A stretch of DNA of 64,000 bases from Eumeta japonica (GCA_005406025.1 BGZK01000224.1:434001-498000), one strand, 5' to 3'. Counted from the first letter of the stretch, positions 13,251-27,378 are shown. A program made the numbers and translations. The notes: a model not told the origin generated them from the letters alone.

Positions 13251-16200
13251 CGCTTGTCAATCGCGAAACGCGTGAGCGTGGTTGTTTACATTACCTCTGA
13301 ATTTTGATTATATACTTAATATTTGTTTCTTCAGGTCAATCGCGACATATTTACGACTTCTTTTTTATAATTAAGGATGACTTGTTTATGACTTTGTTCA
13401 CATTTAAAGAATATTCTGTGACAGTCGCTTCTGTGTGTATAGAAGACTTTGGTTTTTGGAGGTCAGCAGGGTTTTCTCTTGGTGATAAGTACGTTAACAA
13501 GCGAAGTGCTATATTTATAATGTTTGTTAATTAATAATTTATGGTAATAGTAACTTTTCAAATTCTTCGTTCACGTTACCCCTGCTTTACATAATTTTGT
13601 ATTTTTTAAAGAAATCTATAGTAATCAAATGATGCATATTATTGTGTCGTAAATTCTATGTTTTGTAGTGAGATGAACTCCGTAATATCTTCAGGTTTAT
13701 GAATATCAGAGCCGAATCACCTACATACCGGTTAGTCATTGATACACACTCATCCAATTGACGGATTACAGTGAAACACCTTCTGCCGCATCGCTTTCCA
13801 AACGATCAGGTAAGGTTTTCAACAAATACGGTTCATGTTTTCATTGCAACTATCGAGCCGTTAACGGAAAACGATCTCATTTGAGTAATAATAGGAGTTT
13901 CCAAATTATTAGTTTCTAGTTTCTGGCCGGCATCATCCCTGAAGCTTCAATCTGCGTTGACGCCGTCTTTTGACCTCTTAAGATAAGGGTAACCAAAAGG
14001 GCAACCAAACGCAGACAATCTTACGCTGGCCGGCAATATACAACAGAACTGATGTAAATACTTTTTAGCTAACAACCACAACATCCAGATTCAAATATCA
14101 CTTTATACGTTAATTTAGACAATGCAGAATGGATTTTAACATGCATTTCTATGCAAATATTCATAATCTCCTCCTGTTATAAAACAATTTCTCCAAAGAA
14201 ACCATAGTCATTGAAGAAGCCTTTTCTAAAAACAGTAGTTTAGAACATCTACGTAGAAATATCGTACTAACAACTTTAGAACAGCTGACGCGTATGTACC
14301 GCGCTGCAGTTGGTGGGGGCTAGGTAGCGTACCGTGTACGCGCCGGTACGCGCCGCACGGCCGACCAGTGATCCACTTCGCACAGCTGCGAATAAATTTA
14401 TGAATATTTGAACAAAATACATGATTGAATCCTTACTGTATACGGTACCCGTAAGGTGTTTTATGAATATGCGACGAGGAGTGCCCGCTCAGTGTAGTGA
14501 TTTAGACAATATTGTTATAACAGAAAGGATCAAAATTTTTTTCTTGCATCTCTTCGAAGAGGCTTATGTTAAACTGTTAAAGTATATTAAATGTATTTAA
14601 ATTGTAGCTTTATGAGAAATCACAAAAAATCTTTGAGTACGTTAACGTTGATGTTTGAGCGTTCTAAGATGTACTCTAGTATTCTAACTTTAACCTCCAA
14701 AAGACGACGAAGAAGAAGAGAAGCTAGAGAAGATTATGTTTTCTTCTCCACGTTTTTTTAAAGAACATAAATAACCTTTATTACCAGAGAGGGAATCTTT
14801 TTGGAAGCCAAGCAACCTCTAAACAGACTCCATGGTTTGTGGGTGCACCCTCAACGCCATCTCTGGCACAATTTATACCGTGTGAAATAAAAACGAGAGG
14901 CTTCATTAAAAGAGCTTGAACTATTACCGTGTCGCGTCTAAAACGTTGCTTAGTCTATGGCGCTGGGAAGTTTCCGCGCGGGATGTAATTTGTTAATGCG
15001 CGGTTCCTTTGCGTGTGAGAGCTCTCGGGGCGCCTCAGCCGCCCTGTTTGGGTATGAATTACACGTTTTGTGTAAAATTGCCGTCGCCGATGGTCAACTG
15101 CGTTGCAATATGTATCGATCTCTTGGTGAACTGTGAGGTGATCGCTTTTCTGTATTCGATGAGGGTCATCGAGTTTGAAACTAATAATGACTGGATGCAC
15201 CAGTGCTTTTTTTGTATTGTTCATTTGTTTGTATATTTATTAATGGTAGTAATATACGTTAAGAGTCTTCTTAGTTATGTTACATAGTCAATAAAGTATT
15301 TTGTTTTTATTTAATCCAAAGGGCAATCAGTAGATAATTATTGAAATTTAAAAAAAAATACTAATAAGCGAGGGAAATTCTTTAAGCCCAAGAAATCGAT
15401 TTGCATATTACTTAGGATCATTCTGTCGATCAAACTTAAAAACAATTCTCAAGTCTTAAAATTAACACTACGTAAATTTTTCATTATAAAGAGTTATTAA
15501 AGTATGTATCACGTAAGCAGAATTTCTATAATTTACAACCCTCCCTTTGTCAATAAAAGCATGTAAACATTGGCATATAATATACTTTTAAGATATCTGT
15601 TCAAGTTTACTTACTATCATTCACGAGCAAGTATCCGTCACAGTCATTAAGTCTACTAAACAATGAAACAGACAATTTATAAACGATACAGGAATTTAAT
15701 GAATATTTAATATTTATCGAAGCAAACATTAACATCGTATTTTAAGTATTATATTCTTGACATATGAGCGATATTTGTTTATTTTTTTTTTCTATTTAAG
15801 AATTCGGTAAATTGAAATTAACCGCCCTCAGTCAGTACTAAAGAAATAATAATTTGGTACTTATTAAAACCTATGATATTAAAAGGGACAAATTCAGTTC
15901 TTTCTTACTAACTATAAATAATTAACACCGCGTGAGAGCGAATTAGCAATAATCAATCATTTTGGAAATCCTTGAATAGCATTTTCATTTTCGAGCATAA
16001 ACAAGTGAGATTTTCATATGTATTAAATTATAATTTATCAAGATTTGCAAAAAGTACGAAAAATCAAATAAACAAAAATAATAACGTATATGATCGCCAT
16101 TTAGATGCACGCGCGGCCCCCATGCCATCAAAAATGAGCAAAGACCTCCCATCCCCGTTTAGTGCTTAAGTAATACTTGAAGGGCCCCTAAATATCAGGA

Positions 16201-18689
16201 TAATATAATATAAATACATAAAAGAATGGAGATAGATAAATAATATAAATAAACAAATAATATAAAGTATTACTGCAGGAGCTTCTTATTATAATAGAAT
16301 CGTTAAGATAAATTAGAATGTATAGAAAATAAATGAATATTGAGATATACACTTATTATACGTAATATTGTGTAATAATTATAAAACATCAAAATAATGG
16401 TAATATTAAAACACAAAAATAAGCTACTACTCCATAAACTCGTTATTAAAATGAATTGCGATAATATTAAAAAATAATAACTATTGATCTAAAAACGAAG
16501 TAATTTGTGCTTTGTGAAAAACCATAAACAAGGTAATAATAAACTATCTCAACACATTTAAAAATTTAATCGAACAAGACACGCAACAAAAAAATCGGAT
16601 GACGTCCGCTTTATTTATGGGCGCGTTCCGATTCGTTTTCAAAGTCAGTATTTTACACGGAATAACGCCTCCATAAATAACATTGGTCCATTTAAGTGAC
16701 GCGTCAGCTAATTATTCTTGAACGGAATGAGAGTGAAATTATTATAGGAATTCAAGGCTACTATAACGTAAGGAGTACACTAGAGATTTACACTCGATTA
16801 TTCTACAATTAATTAATTACGTCAATTTCCATTTCCGATTAATTTATTAGCGTTTAGTAAAGTTGATGCGCAATTATATTTTTTTTACTATGACTCTTGT
16901 TCAATCACCAATATTGTTCTGTGGGCAAAATGTCAGATATCTAAGCATTTTACCAGTTTTTCTATCATTAAACATTATATTGTCTCATACTTTGAACATA
17001 ACTGTTTTTCGCGGTCGTTAATTGTGTAGTATTTTAGTATATAATCTCAGTAAATCTTAAAGTTATATATTTCCCTTGATTTGCTTTTAATTTAACTGCA
17101 GTCATGTCCCAGGGCGTGTCTAGGGAGGGAGGAGAGAGCAGTTAACCCCCCTCTTGACCTATACCTACACTCGTACCTACGTACAGGTAGGCTAATGTCA
17201 CGACTAACCAGGTCTCATATAGCTTAAAATTTAGCGCTCTTTATTTGCTAATTAGTTGCTCTAATGGTAATCTTGTTGCTCTATGACAAGAGAGGAAACT
17301 ATGACATATCCAACTTTTTTTGGAAGTTCGCATTGACTTATAGTTATACAGCGTCCAAGCAGGTCTGACGTAGCACAAAATTTAGTGCTATTATTACAAC
17401 ACTTATGCTAAACTTACAAGTAGAAATTTTATTTAATCCGGCATGTATATAGCTCAAATATTACCCAGTCGCGTGATAAAGTATTCCTGTTAAGCTTCGA
17501 CGATTAAAATTTTACTTAAATAAAATTGAATCATTCCATGCATGCTTTTGCCTACGTTAATCCGTGGGCTTCTGATATTGTCACCACATAAGTGACAAAG
17601 TTAGCTGACCAGTGTAGAGGTTTTTCAAGGTTTAAACCCCTAAGACCTTTGATCTGAAATAAAATGATTGCGAGGAAACTGTATGCTAACACTATGATAA
17701 TGACGCTCAAATATTGATAAGATCACAAAACTAATAGTTTATAGACTAAAACTCAGCTACGGGTAATTTATAGAATAAAGTTGTCTCTGGTTAAACAGTT
17801 AAGGCTTTAATTTTGAAGTAGACATCTGTTATATCCATAATTTGTGGGAAATAACATAATGTCATTTCCTACATAAACAATTAACAATATTACGATAATC
17901 TCCAATAAAGAATAAAGACATGATAGTCTATTAGAGCAGTACACATTGATTTGTTAATAAAATGAGATAGCGTCATGATATAGATAGTGAAATTATGGCA
18001 AACTTTCATATAAAATACTGACGTCATGAGGATTAATTGAATTTATTTATAATATTTAAGTAACGATTGTTAATAAAACGGTTAGTGTAATTTGAGAAAT
18101 TGCAAACAACTGCGATAAAAACGGGCTTCAACCTTTTTTCATTGTACATGCAAATATATTAATTATACAAATATTATATCATCAACAGATAATTAACTGT
18201 TAGTTATTTTTTTCAATCAGTAAAAGCAATTAACAAAATGTTTAAGCGATTATATAGAGTATGTCAAAACTTCAAATGAACCTGTATTTAATGGTTATCT
18301 ATCTGATTTTATGATGATAAAGTTTAAGCTGATTGCCTGTAACAGACAAAATTTCAATTAATTCTAAATTGAATAAAAATATTTGTGAAAGCTAATAGTA
18401 ATTTTTAGGTAATCATAATACATTTTAAATGCCTTACACATTACAGTCTTTTTTTTAAACGTTGTCCATTGACGAGAGTATATTTTCAATGCCGGTTCAT
18501 AGGCTACATAGTGACGACCATGCGTAAATAAATATAATTTTTTTCTATAGTGTGTTATGACCTTAAGCCTAAAGACGCTTTGTCTTGTTGAGCTTTCGTC
18601 GCGGACGATCAGTTTCAAAGCTTTATGAGTCAATCGATGCGTTTAGGTGCGTAAACTAATTCAAAACAATCGTGATCGCTACGAGTTCT
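13251..18689. other. Mostly unannotated intergenic DNA
   Basis: A 76-codon frame at 13304-13534 follows a TTCTTCAG acceptor-like site but has no recognisable domain. GC-rich patches occur at 14280-14390 and 14940-15110. CTGGCCGGCA occurs twice in direct orientation at about 13924 and 14024. Nothing else is supported. Confidence 0.5.
16601..16690. promoter_or_regulatory. Inverted pair of TTATTTATGG sites in a GC-richer patch
   Basis: TTATTTATGG at 16611-16620 and its exact inverse CCATAAATAA at 16671-16680, separated by 50 bp. TTTATGG resembles sites for posterior Hox/caudal-type homeodomains. Enhancer function is inference. Confidence 0.25.
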
Positions 18690-19145
18690 GTGGTCATCGG
18701 GAGGGAGAAAGAAGAACGATAAAAAAAAATTGGTTGTCTGTAAAGTCGGTTTACGGACGAGAATTTTACGTGATAACGTCATAAGAAAACATTGATGAGA
18801 AATTGCGTACTTTTATGAAATGAATTGAATTATTATCACTGAATTATCATTGTTTTGTATAGTACAAAAAAAGGAGTTAATTGAAATTGTTGTAATAAAC
18901 AATGGAAACCACATTAACTTTTCACTTCACTTTATAAACAGTTGACAAAACAGTTCACGTGTAGGTCGTGTGCGGCCGCTTTCTCTCTTCTACTCGGACG
19001 CGTCGGCCGATGGAGTGCAAGAGACATCGCTCGTTCCGCGCTCTCGCTCGCACGCTCGGCTCAGGTGGAACGCTACAATGAGTTACGTTTTTTCGTGCGT
19101 GCAGCCGGCGTTCATCGATTTATAAGACACAGTCAAAATTGAAAT
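18690..19145 (+). repeat. Probable dispersed lepidopteran repeat with GC-rich half
   Basis: TCTGTAAAGTCGGTTTACGG then GATAACGTCATAAG, which I remember from lepidopteran interspersed sequence. A GC-rich block follows at 18960-19070 (GCGGCCGCTTTCTCTC, CGGACGCGTCGGCCGATGGA). The recognition is from memory and no second copy is in this window. Confidence 0.3.
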
Positions 19146-20204
19146 ACACACACGATGAATAACATGTCATTACTCAAGTAAATTTTTCAGGACAATGAGA
19201 AAGAGATTTAGTCCTTTTCACTTGGTTTATGTTAGATATTTAACTTGCATTGCATTTTTTAACTTTTTTGCTAAAAAAATTGAAGATTTTTGTTTTTAGT
19301 CATTTGTCAGTCAATCAGTTAGTCAGCAGTTTTCAGAGGGGTGCTCACGTGTGAAAGTGGATGTGTATATACATGCGTGTGAGTGTGTGTGTAAACCTTA
19401 AGATATCTTAAAAAATTATACATCAGCTGATTAGTTAGATTTGAGGAATCTCAAAGCAAACCTTAATTGACGTTTCTAAAGTCTTGATATAAACATAATC
19501 AGGTCTGTTCTTAAAGGAACAGCTAAAATCAATTTATCTATAGGACACATTGAAAAAAAAAATTGAAAAATGAAAACGAGTTTTCGAGAGATTTCTTTCC
19601 AAAATTCAATTTCTTTTAAAGAACTACATTGACCAAGTCTAGCACCGTTCACATCGTTTATCGATTCGTTCAAAAGACGCTATTATTTCTTATAAACAAC
19701 TTTCAAAACCATGTCTTTCAAAATCATAGCGCACAAGTTTTTATAAATACTTGAGAAATAATATCGTTATTTTTTTATAGTAATGCTTTCGAAGGAGAGG
19801 AGCTTATAAAAATACGGAAGTCTTGTTTATATTTTGACTCAAAAGTTCCAAAATATGAACAATAACGTATCAGAGCTTGGAACGACAAAAAATTTGGTGC
19901 AGGAAAAAAATTTTCCTACATTTTTAGTTTTAATAATTGTACCTGCATAATTAATTTTTCTATATTTAATTTACTTAACATATCAAATATATCGTTACGA
20001 AATGTATGAATCAAACGCAAATCATACACAAATCAGCATGTGTATTATATACACTTCTATAATACAACTATGGATGTATTGGGCTAAATGAGGCGAAAAG
20101 CGAACTTCTGCAGACAGCTCGAGTCAAATTGCACTAGCCAGCAGTGGAGTTGCTAGTCAATTTTAAAATTTGTACCGTTGTTATTCTTAAATGTCTACAT
20201 TGTA

Positions 20205-20960
20205 TTTTAGGGTTCGGAGCCAAAATGGCAAAAAAGAACCCTTATAGTTTCGTCATGTCCGTCCGCCCGTTCGTCGGTCCATACATCACAGGTATTCTAT
20301 TCAAAAACTGAAAGACGTATATTGACGAAATTTATGGTGCAGGTGTCTTGTATATGCCGCTACTTAGTTTGGTAGTTAAATAACAAAAAATAAACATTTC
20401 TTTGGGACACACCATACATGTAACAGAGGTTGAATTTATTTTTTTTTCAACAAACATCAACGTGTGGCACATATTTCGACAGATCTTTTAAAACAATTTA
20501 AAGTTTTTAAACAATTTTTCTGATTACGATAATAATTTTGGACAAAATCGCTCCATAAATTGCAGACATATTGCCCCCCTTTCTATTTTATAAATCGTAT
20601 ATCCAAAAAATTCGGAAAAAAAAGGAAGGTAACGTTTACTACCTAAATACTTTCAACGAAAACTATTTTGATTACGGTCGTAAACACTGTTTTTGAGTTA
20701 TTGCTGAAAAACGCTTCTCAACAAAAGGATGCAAGTGCCATGAAGATACGCTCTTTTGCTAATGCACTTTGCACTAGTTTAATAGTAATAGTCGACATAT
20801 CTACTTGTTTTTCTAGTTATAGGCGATTAAAGTGCTTATAACTATTCTGTGCGAGAAACATGGAAAAAGTGTAACAACGTACTTTTTTCATCTGTAGTGC
20901 ATTTCTTTGTAATAATGGCTTCGAAACCCTTTAATGAGCATGCAAAATGCAAAATAAATG
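20205..20960 (-). mobile_element. Dispersed repeat, family C, minus strand
   Basis: The reverse complement aligns blockwise with 37645-38200: GCAAAGAAATGCACTACAGA, CACTTTTTCCATGTTTC, AAAACAAGTAGATATGTCGA, CAAAAGAGCGTATCTTCATG, and TTTTCAGCAATAACTCAAAA. The other end has GGTTCGGAGCCAAAATGGC and a GTCCGTCCGCCCGTTCGTC run. No convincing coding remnant. Confidence 0.6.
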
Positions 20961-23784
20961 TTTTTTTTTTGAGTTTAGGATAGCGCGACGCACTTTGCGG
21001 TTCTCCAAAAACTTTATTTAATTAGATGTTATTAACAGATTTCTATACATTTTTTTTTACATCATTAGAGTCATATAATTATAAACATAAAGTAACATGA
21101 AATCGTTGAAAAATAATAAAGTCAACTTACCTTGCACAGTGAGCGCGTCTTCACGTCACCTCACAGCTCGGCATAGGGGCGCGCTCGTCTGACTATTGTT
21201 CATACGAAATACTTTGTATTGCTCTATAACATAGCTAAACCGGCGTGTGCGCCGATGCCCGCCGTCCGTGATCATCCTACTCTCCCCTAACTATGTTTTT
21301 GAGACCCGATAGCTCGAAATATTATTATGCTGTTTATATATTTAAAAGATACAAGGTCGAAAGTATAGCAAGAAGTTTCAGAATTGATCTGCAGGGTCAG
21401 GCGTCTTTCGAATTTTTAAGCTCGAAAAGCCCAAAGACGTGCAGACAACTGTATTTTTGAACTCATGCCGCTCAAAAACACGTCAATAAATAACATAGCT
21501 TTTTTTGTCTATGTCAATCAATAGGGCAGTTTGTGATATTCTTGCAATTATATGTATATATATATATATGGGGGTGTGTGTGTGTGTGTTTATATATCGG
21601 CGCTGTTTCAGTGTTGGTTAGGAACTTCTGACCGGCGCTGTTATGTTGGCAGTGCTGACGTCCGACGCCTATGGCTTAAGGGCAGCACGAGACACGGGGC
21701 GAGAATTTTAATTTGATTTAAGTTATAAAATCATCAGCCAGTTCCTGCATAATCAGGGTTAAAATATGATAGCTTCTTATGCGAAAAATAACGCGATGAT
21801 TACTAAAGTCTTGCACCAGCGGTATAACGATTGTTGGTCTTTGTCAGAGATCAGATTTTATAATGACGTTTATAAATACCATAAAAAAAGGTTTTTGCGA
21901 TAGTGAAAAATTAATCAATCCTTTTTTCGTTATTAAATTTTTGGCAAAAAATTATACCACTTTAAATCTAGATAAGAATTGTTGATGTTTCTTCATCAAA
22001 TTGACGATTTTAAAACGTTTATTATTAAGAAACTAAAATACCTTAGTCGGGAATCGAATCGGATAATACCGTATATTTTCGTTGGCATTATCGTCGAACC
22101 TATTTCAGTCAACCATCCGTTTAGGACAGCTGTGAGGATGTTTTTAGAGCAAAGGCGAGAGTGCGGGGACGCATTTCGCGCGCCATTGACTGCCTAAAGG
22201 CGCTGCACACAAGAAACTCATAAGTGTTTTAAAACAATTATTGTCACAAACATATATTTCATTTTTTTATTAGTCTACGCTCGTTGATCGCGTCGATTAC
22301 CATTTGATTGTAAATTATTACGATGATATTATAACGTAGCTATCGAGAAAATATTTTACTAGTATCGCTTACCTCATAACGCGAAATGTTCGAGTTGTGC
22401 TATACTGCGAACATGCAGAAGTCAAGCAATTTTACAAACTTAAATAGGCTCTGTTATATTCATATTATATTCATGATAGGCGTACCTATATTAAAAATAA
22501 ATACTATTATTAACATACTCAAAATTTTTAAAAAACATTTCATCTGTTTAGCACAAAAAAAAAAGTGATTAAAAAATTCTATGAACATCGCAATATCTGT
22601 ATTTATGGATTCTGTACGTAGCTAAAATAACGGCCGAAAATATACGCGTATCGGAATCGATTTTATTAGGTTTAAATCATTGCGACTAGTTTAGAATTTA
22701 ATATTTTTATATCGCCTAATCTCTGTGGTTTGTTTATAAAATTATGGTGTTTGGAGTTCATTATGATACACACGTATTTTTTTGACGTGAAAATGGGTAC
22801 GTCACTAAATAATCAAACGGATTAATATATGGCAATACCGCTTGTGCCTTGCAGATGACACTATAAATAGTTTACTAATTTGTTTTAATTCTTATGGGTT
22901 TTGTATATAATATTTCTTTTGTTTTCCGTTCTACTTTATAAGCCAGCAATGTAATCCGTTTTCGTATCAAAGAATAAATTAACTACATGAGATGTCCCAC
23001 TTTTGCATTTTCCGGACATATCTAGCATTGTTACTTTTGATTATGTTTAAGATGTTTTAAGGTGTTTAAATATAAATGTATAAAGGGTCGTCAAGTTAGA
23101 ATTACTGTAAGACGGACCGACGTAAGATGGACATAAGATGACCATAGACAGTGTGATCATAATCGATAGAATTACTTAGAGTTTATAACAAACTGACTCA
23201 GTTCTTGGTGTAACATCACTCATTATTTAGCAATTATCTATGTGCATTTTATATGTCCATTTTGTATTCAAGACAATGTACACGTCCGTTGCTGTCGCCA
23301 TGAAGAGTAGATCTAAATCGATAACACGCTGGCCAAGAAGAGAAGAGAAAAAGAAGAAGAAAAATAAAGAACATGATAATAATAGCTTCTGTTTGTGACT
23401 GAACATAGTCTATGGTACAGCCGCGTGTATTCACTTGATCGCCGCTAGAGCGGCCGCGTCTAAACTATGTTTTTGGTGTACTGCACTTAAATATTAAAAC
23501 AGATCCCTCGTTGTGAAACTTCGTGTTTATCTGTGTGTCTATATGTCGTAGTCGTTTTTGTCAAAGAGAACTATAGTCATTTTGGATGATATTAAAGCAT
23601 TTATCGTATTTAAAACATGATTATTATTTATTATCAAGACGGGATTAGGATGCAGAGGTATACATTATTTTTAAACGGAACTTTTAATTGCCAATTTATT
23701 CCTACGAGCGACTATTCGTCGACAGAGTTTTACTGGACATCGATAACTTGGATACATTTTCTAGTACTTTAGAAAGATAGTAGA

Positions 23785-23820
23785 CTAGAACTTACTGTGG
23801 TCTACCACAGTAAGTTCTAG
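23785..23820. repeat. Perfect 16-bp hairpin, 4-nt loop
   Basis: CTAGAACTTACTGTGG, loop TCTA, CCACAGTAAGTTCTAG. It sits at the 5' edge of the family B SINE-like copy. Confidence 0.9.
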
Positions 23821-24135
23821 TGGCTCTAAGGTTCTAGCCATTCTGTGGCCAGGTTGGTTAACACGTAAATGACCCGGCTCGGCTGGTGAACACCACACTC
23901 TTACAGAATACTGACTTGAAGTAAAAGCTTCAGCTGTCGCGTTTCTTTCAGCGATAGAAAGTTCCGGTGGTCCCATTTCTCTCTCTCGCTCCATCATCCC
24001 GATCTTTCATCATTAGATAACCTATTCCCTTCAGAGGAACTGGCAAGGCATTGGTGATTTCCTGTGTTTCCTAGTGACCATGGGCGACGTTAATCATCTA
24101 CTCTATGATGATTCGCTTCCCAGTTTTCCCCCTCG
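23785..24135 (+). mobile_element. SINE-like repeat, family B
   Basis: Contains ACCACACTCTTACAGAATAC, AAGCTTCAGCTGTCGCGTTT, a GGCAAGGCATTGGTG-like segment, and the tail GACCATGGGCGACGTTAATC. These blocks recur in the same order at 59855-60130 and inverted at 60625-60935. A perfect hairpin (23785-23820) marks its 5' side. Confidence 0.55.
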
Positions 24136-24442
24136 AACATGTCATAAAAAATGACTAGTAGGAGATTAAAAGACTAGTATAAGTACGAGATCGCGATTAC
24201 GAAAATTTATACAAATAGACCTTCTACGTAAAAAATTGCGTTCACTCATTTCTAAACATCATGTTAAAAAAGTACCGGCAAAAAAATAAGTGCTGAATAC
24301 AAAAACTTTCTTAACTTTACAACAGTATTTTTTCGTCAAATTGATTAACGCTTCCTCCGTTTAATTCTGCAGGTAATATTGACTATGTAGTTATGCAATG
24401 AAAATCAGCACAAATACTAGTCGATTTCACAACGTTTAAAAA

Positions 24443-24504
24443 CATTAACAATGACAAATAGTGTGAAGTTCAACTGAACTTCACGCTATATGTCATTGTT
24501 AATG
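24443..24504. repeat. 62-bp near-perfect palindrome
   Basis: Arms of about 30 bp (CATTAACAATGACAAATAGT and GTGAAGTTCA, with their inverse) meet almost without a loop. There are about two mismatches. Confidence 0.85.
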
Positions 24505-25467
24505 ATCGAAATTATAACTATAATTTCGATAATTGTTAAAGCGTTGGCTGAAGTCGTGACGCCTTTAGCGGTATGTGCTATAGTTTGGCTGAATTTGATG
24601 CATCAGACAATGGTGCGTCCACTGCATTGTATAGTAGTAGTAGTCTGTCGTCAAACGATATCAACCTCATGTACAAAACCCTTATAAAATTTGGGTCTAT
24701 TTTCAATACAATATTGCGCATAATCATAAAAAGCATTTGTATGGTTGAAAAAGGCCTAATTTTCATTTGCGACTAAAAGCCATATTCTACTGTAAATCTA
24801 GTATAAAGTTAGGTAGCTTGCTATGAATACTTACTTGCGTTATTTATTCGATTCAAGTGTATGTCAAAATGTTTTCATATATTGCGCAATTATTCGATTT
24901 TCTTAACGACGACAAATGTTTATCTAAATCCGGGGATTACAAAGTTTTTATTATTGCGAGAGATCCTAAATCAGTAGATGCTAACTTTCCGCATAAATCT
25001 TCCTTTCGCTTTACTTGCGAAGGCCTTGTCAGATCTCAGCGAAATCCACCACACACAACCGCATCGACGATCGCCATAGACCATAGACCTCATATCAGTG
25101 TACCGGCATAGAAGGTGGGGTTTTGTCTATGGTACCGAATATTGTCGTTAAAGCATTATGACACATTGCCGTTATCAAGTAATTCTTTGAAGGATCTGAA
25201 ATGCGCTGACCCCCACAGCGCCTGTGTGCGAAACCTATGAAGCGCCTATTTTCCACGAATCTTAATATTTCAACTAATTTTTATTACTTATTTGTTAACT
25301 TTGACCAAAATAAATGTTCTCTAGTTTTATATAATTAGATAATATTTTCCTAAATAGGTAAAACCAGTTCGTTTCCGCTTGCCAATTACTGCGAAAAATA
25401 AAACGTGAATTAATTTTACATACTTTATTTAAACAATAGTCTAAAATGTGTAATAAACATATTTAAA

Positions 25468-25830
25468 TTATATTATTTCCACTCTTCTAGCTTTTTTGTT
25501 TGCGAAATCTTTAACAGTTTCGTGTATGTCTGTATGGTCTAATATGGCTTCCTCTATGGATATTGTTGCTAAATTTGTTAATCTTTCTTGACTCATTGTT
25601 GAACGCAGGTAATTTTTTATTAGTTTTAATTTAGAAAAGGACCTTTCCGCGCTTGCTACGGTAACTGGCATAGTTAGCGAAATTCGTAATGCTATTGTGA
25701 TGTTAGGGCATACAGCTGTCAAATTGTTTAAATATATAAATTCGAGAATTTTCGCCACATCATTATTTAATTTTTGAAAAAGACTGATATGACATAATTT
25801 CTTCACACAAATCATCGGTGTTAATGTCAA
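25468..25830 (-). pseudogene. hAT transposase C-terminal dimerisation domain (ZMYM1-like), fragment
   Basis: A 120-residue open stretch with the hallmark VTVASAERSFSKLKLIKNYL followed by RSTMSQERLTNLA. This is the hAT C-terminal dimerisation motif as found in zinc finger MYM-type protein 1-like transposases. It is the best preserved piece of the element. The upstream part of the same protein lies in other frames, so the gene is broken. Confidence 0.88.
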
Positions 25831-26059
25831 TCATTTGCTGTAAGTTTTTCCTGATAAAAGTGACAGCTAATTTTAATTGACTGTTCTTGGTCATCACTTA
25901 GTTTAAAAAATTAAACACGTCATTTTGATTATTCAATAAATTTAATCTTTCGTCTACGGAGGATAAAGCTTAATCCAATATATAAAAATTAATTATAAAG
26001 CGATTTTCGCATCATTTATAGTGTGGTCTTCGTGTTCATAATCAAAACTCTTTGGAGTC

Positions 26060-26513
26060 TTACGACGTCTTAGGGTCTGGATCTGAAGTTTCAAATTCAG
26101 CCTCGACATCTGAATTTTCGGCAATTTTCATGGCATCATTTACAATTTCTTGAAAAATTGCGTCGGGTCTAATTTTTATCAAAACTTTTATAATTCCGTT
26201 AAAGCAACTAAAGCAATTTGTATATTCACATCGATGGACTGCAGAATTTTGCTCACAAAATTTACTTTTGTCAATATTATATGCCATATATTTAGTGAAC
26301 AAATGAATGACAAGGAGCATATTTTTCTGCTAGACATTTAGCGTCATATTTTGCCTTCTGATCATATGATACACCATTTGATATTTCTTGTAATGCACCA
26401 TAAATTTCAGTAATGTAAACAGTGGTTTGATTGCATCTATTCTGCTTGACCATCTTGTTTCGGACAATGGTTTTATGGTTACATTTATGACATATTTTTT
26501 TAATAAGTCCCAT
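26060..26513 (-). pseudogene. hAT transposase middle fragments
   Basis: Two overlapping minus-strand open pieces (26060-26320 and 26292-26513). They contain TVYITEIYGALQEISNGVSYD followed in another frame by QKAKYDAKCLAEKY and LLVIHLFTKYMAYNI. They resemble the region between the catalytic core and the C-terminal domain of ZMYM1-like transposases. Confidence 0.6.
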
Positions 26514-26579
26514 CTTTTGGTAGAGGACGAAAAATATTTATATAATTATTGCACAATACTATAAAATCCAGTTGTATGA

Positions 26580-26722
26580 TGGTTGAGATTGGCAGCGTCG
26601 TTTATTATCAAATTTAAACTGTGGCTAGCGCACGGTACACAGAAAGCGCGGGGACTTAGATCCAGCAATCTTTTTTGCAGACCATTATTCTTACCGCGCA
26701 TATTTGATCCATTATCATAGCC
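26580..26722 (-). pseudogene. hAT transposase catalytic-core fragment
   Basis: The minus-strand translation gives GYDNGSNMRGKNNGLQKR, then FCVPCASHSLNLIIND. This is the conserved core containing one acidic catalytic residue (Asp of DNGSNM) and the C/H motif of hAT transposases. No long ORF covers it because of nearby frame breaks. Confidence 0.8.
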
Positions 26723-27378
26723 CTGTCCCCTTGTTGTTTATGTCCAAATTAATTTTGTCTAGTTATTCTATTATAAGTGACATTAAGCCAGCGCCAGTTG
26801 TATAGATAATTGGACAGAAGGCTAGGAATGCTCTTATTTCTAATTTTATAGTTTCTGTGTTAAAATTGACAAATCTTATTAAAATACTAATTTGCTCTAC
26901 GTGGAACGTCAAGTACAATCCAGTATTTGTGAAAATATTTATTAATTTTACATAAATTTAAAATAAATTGTTGAATTTGGTTACCGAGTATGTAAATGAT
27001 TTCATTTTGGATCTTATCTCTAAGATAAGTCGGCATATTTTGAAACCCGAATCATTCGTTACGCGTCGTATGCGTTCAGTCATTGAAAGATCGAATTTTC
27101 CCAACATTTCAATGAATTTTAAAAATTACCATTGTTACGATCGTATATGCTTGTTGACCACGAAAGGCCATATTTCGTGTACTTAGATATTGGACCACAT
27201 ATATTATTCTTTGATTACATTCCAGCGCTGCTTTTCAACCTCTAAAAGTTTTGTTGTATACTATCAATAGTGTTTATATTTTTAACAGTGTGTGACAAAT
27301 CTGTCCATTTTTATATAATTGAAATTAGCAGAACTTTTCTCATGACCGCTGCAATACAAAGCTAGATGTTGCGAATCA

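Noticed and set aside
13304..13534. 76-codon frame after a TTCTTCAG acceptor-like site, as an exon
   Set aside because: No domain, no in-phase partner exon and AT-driven composition.
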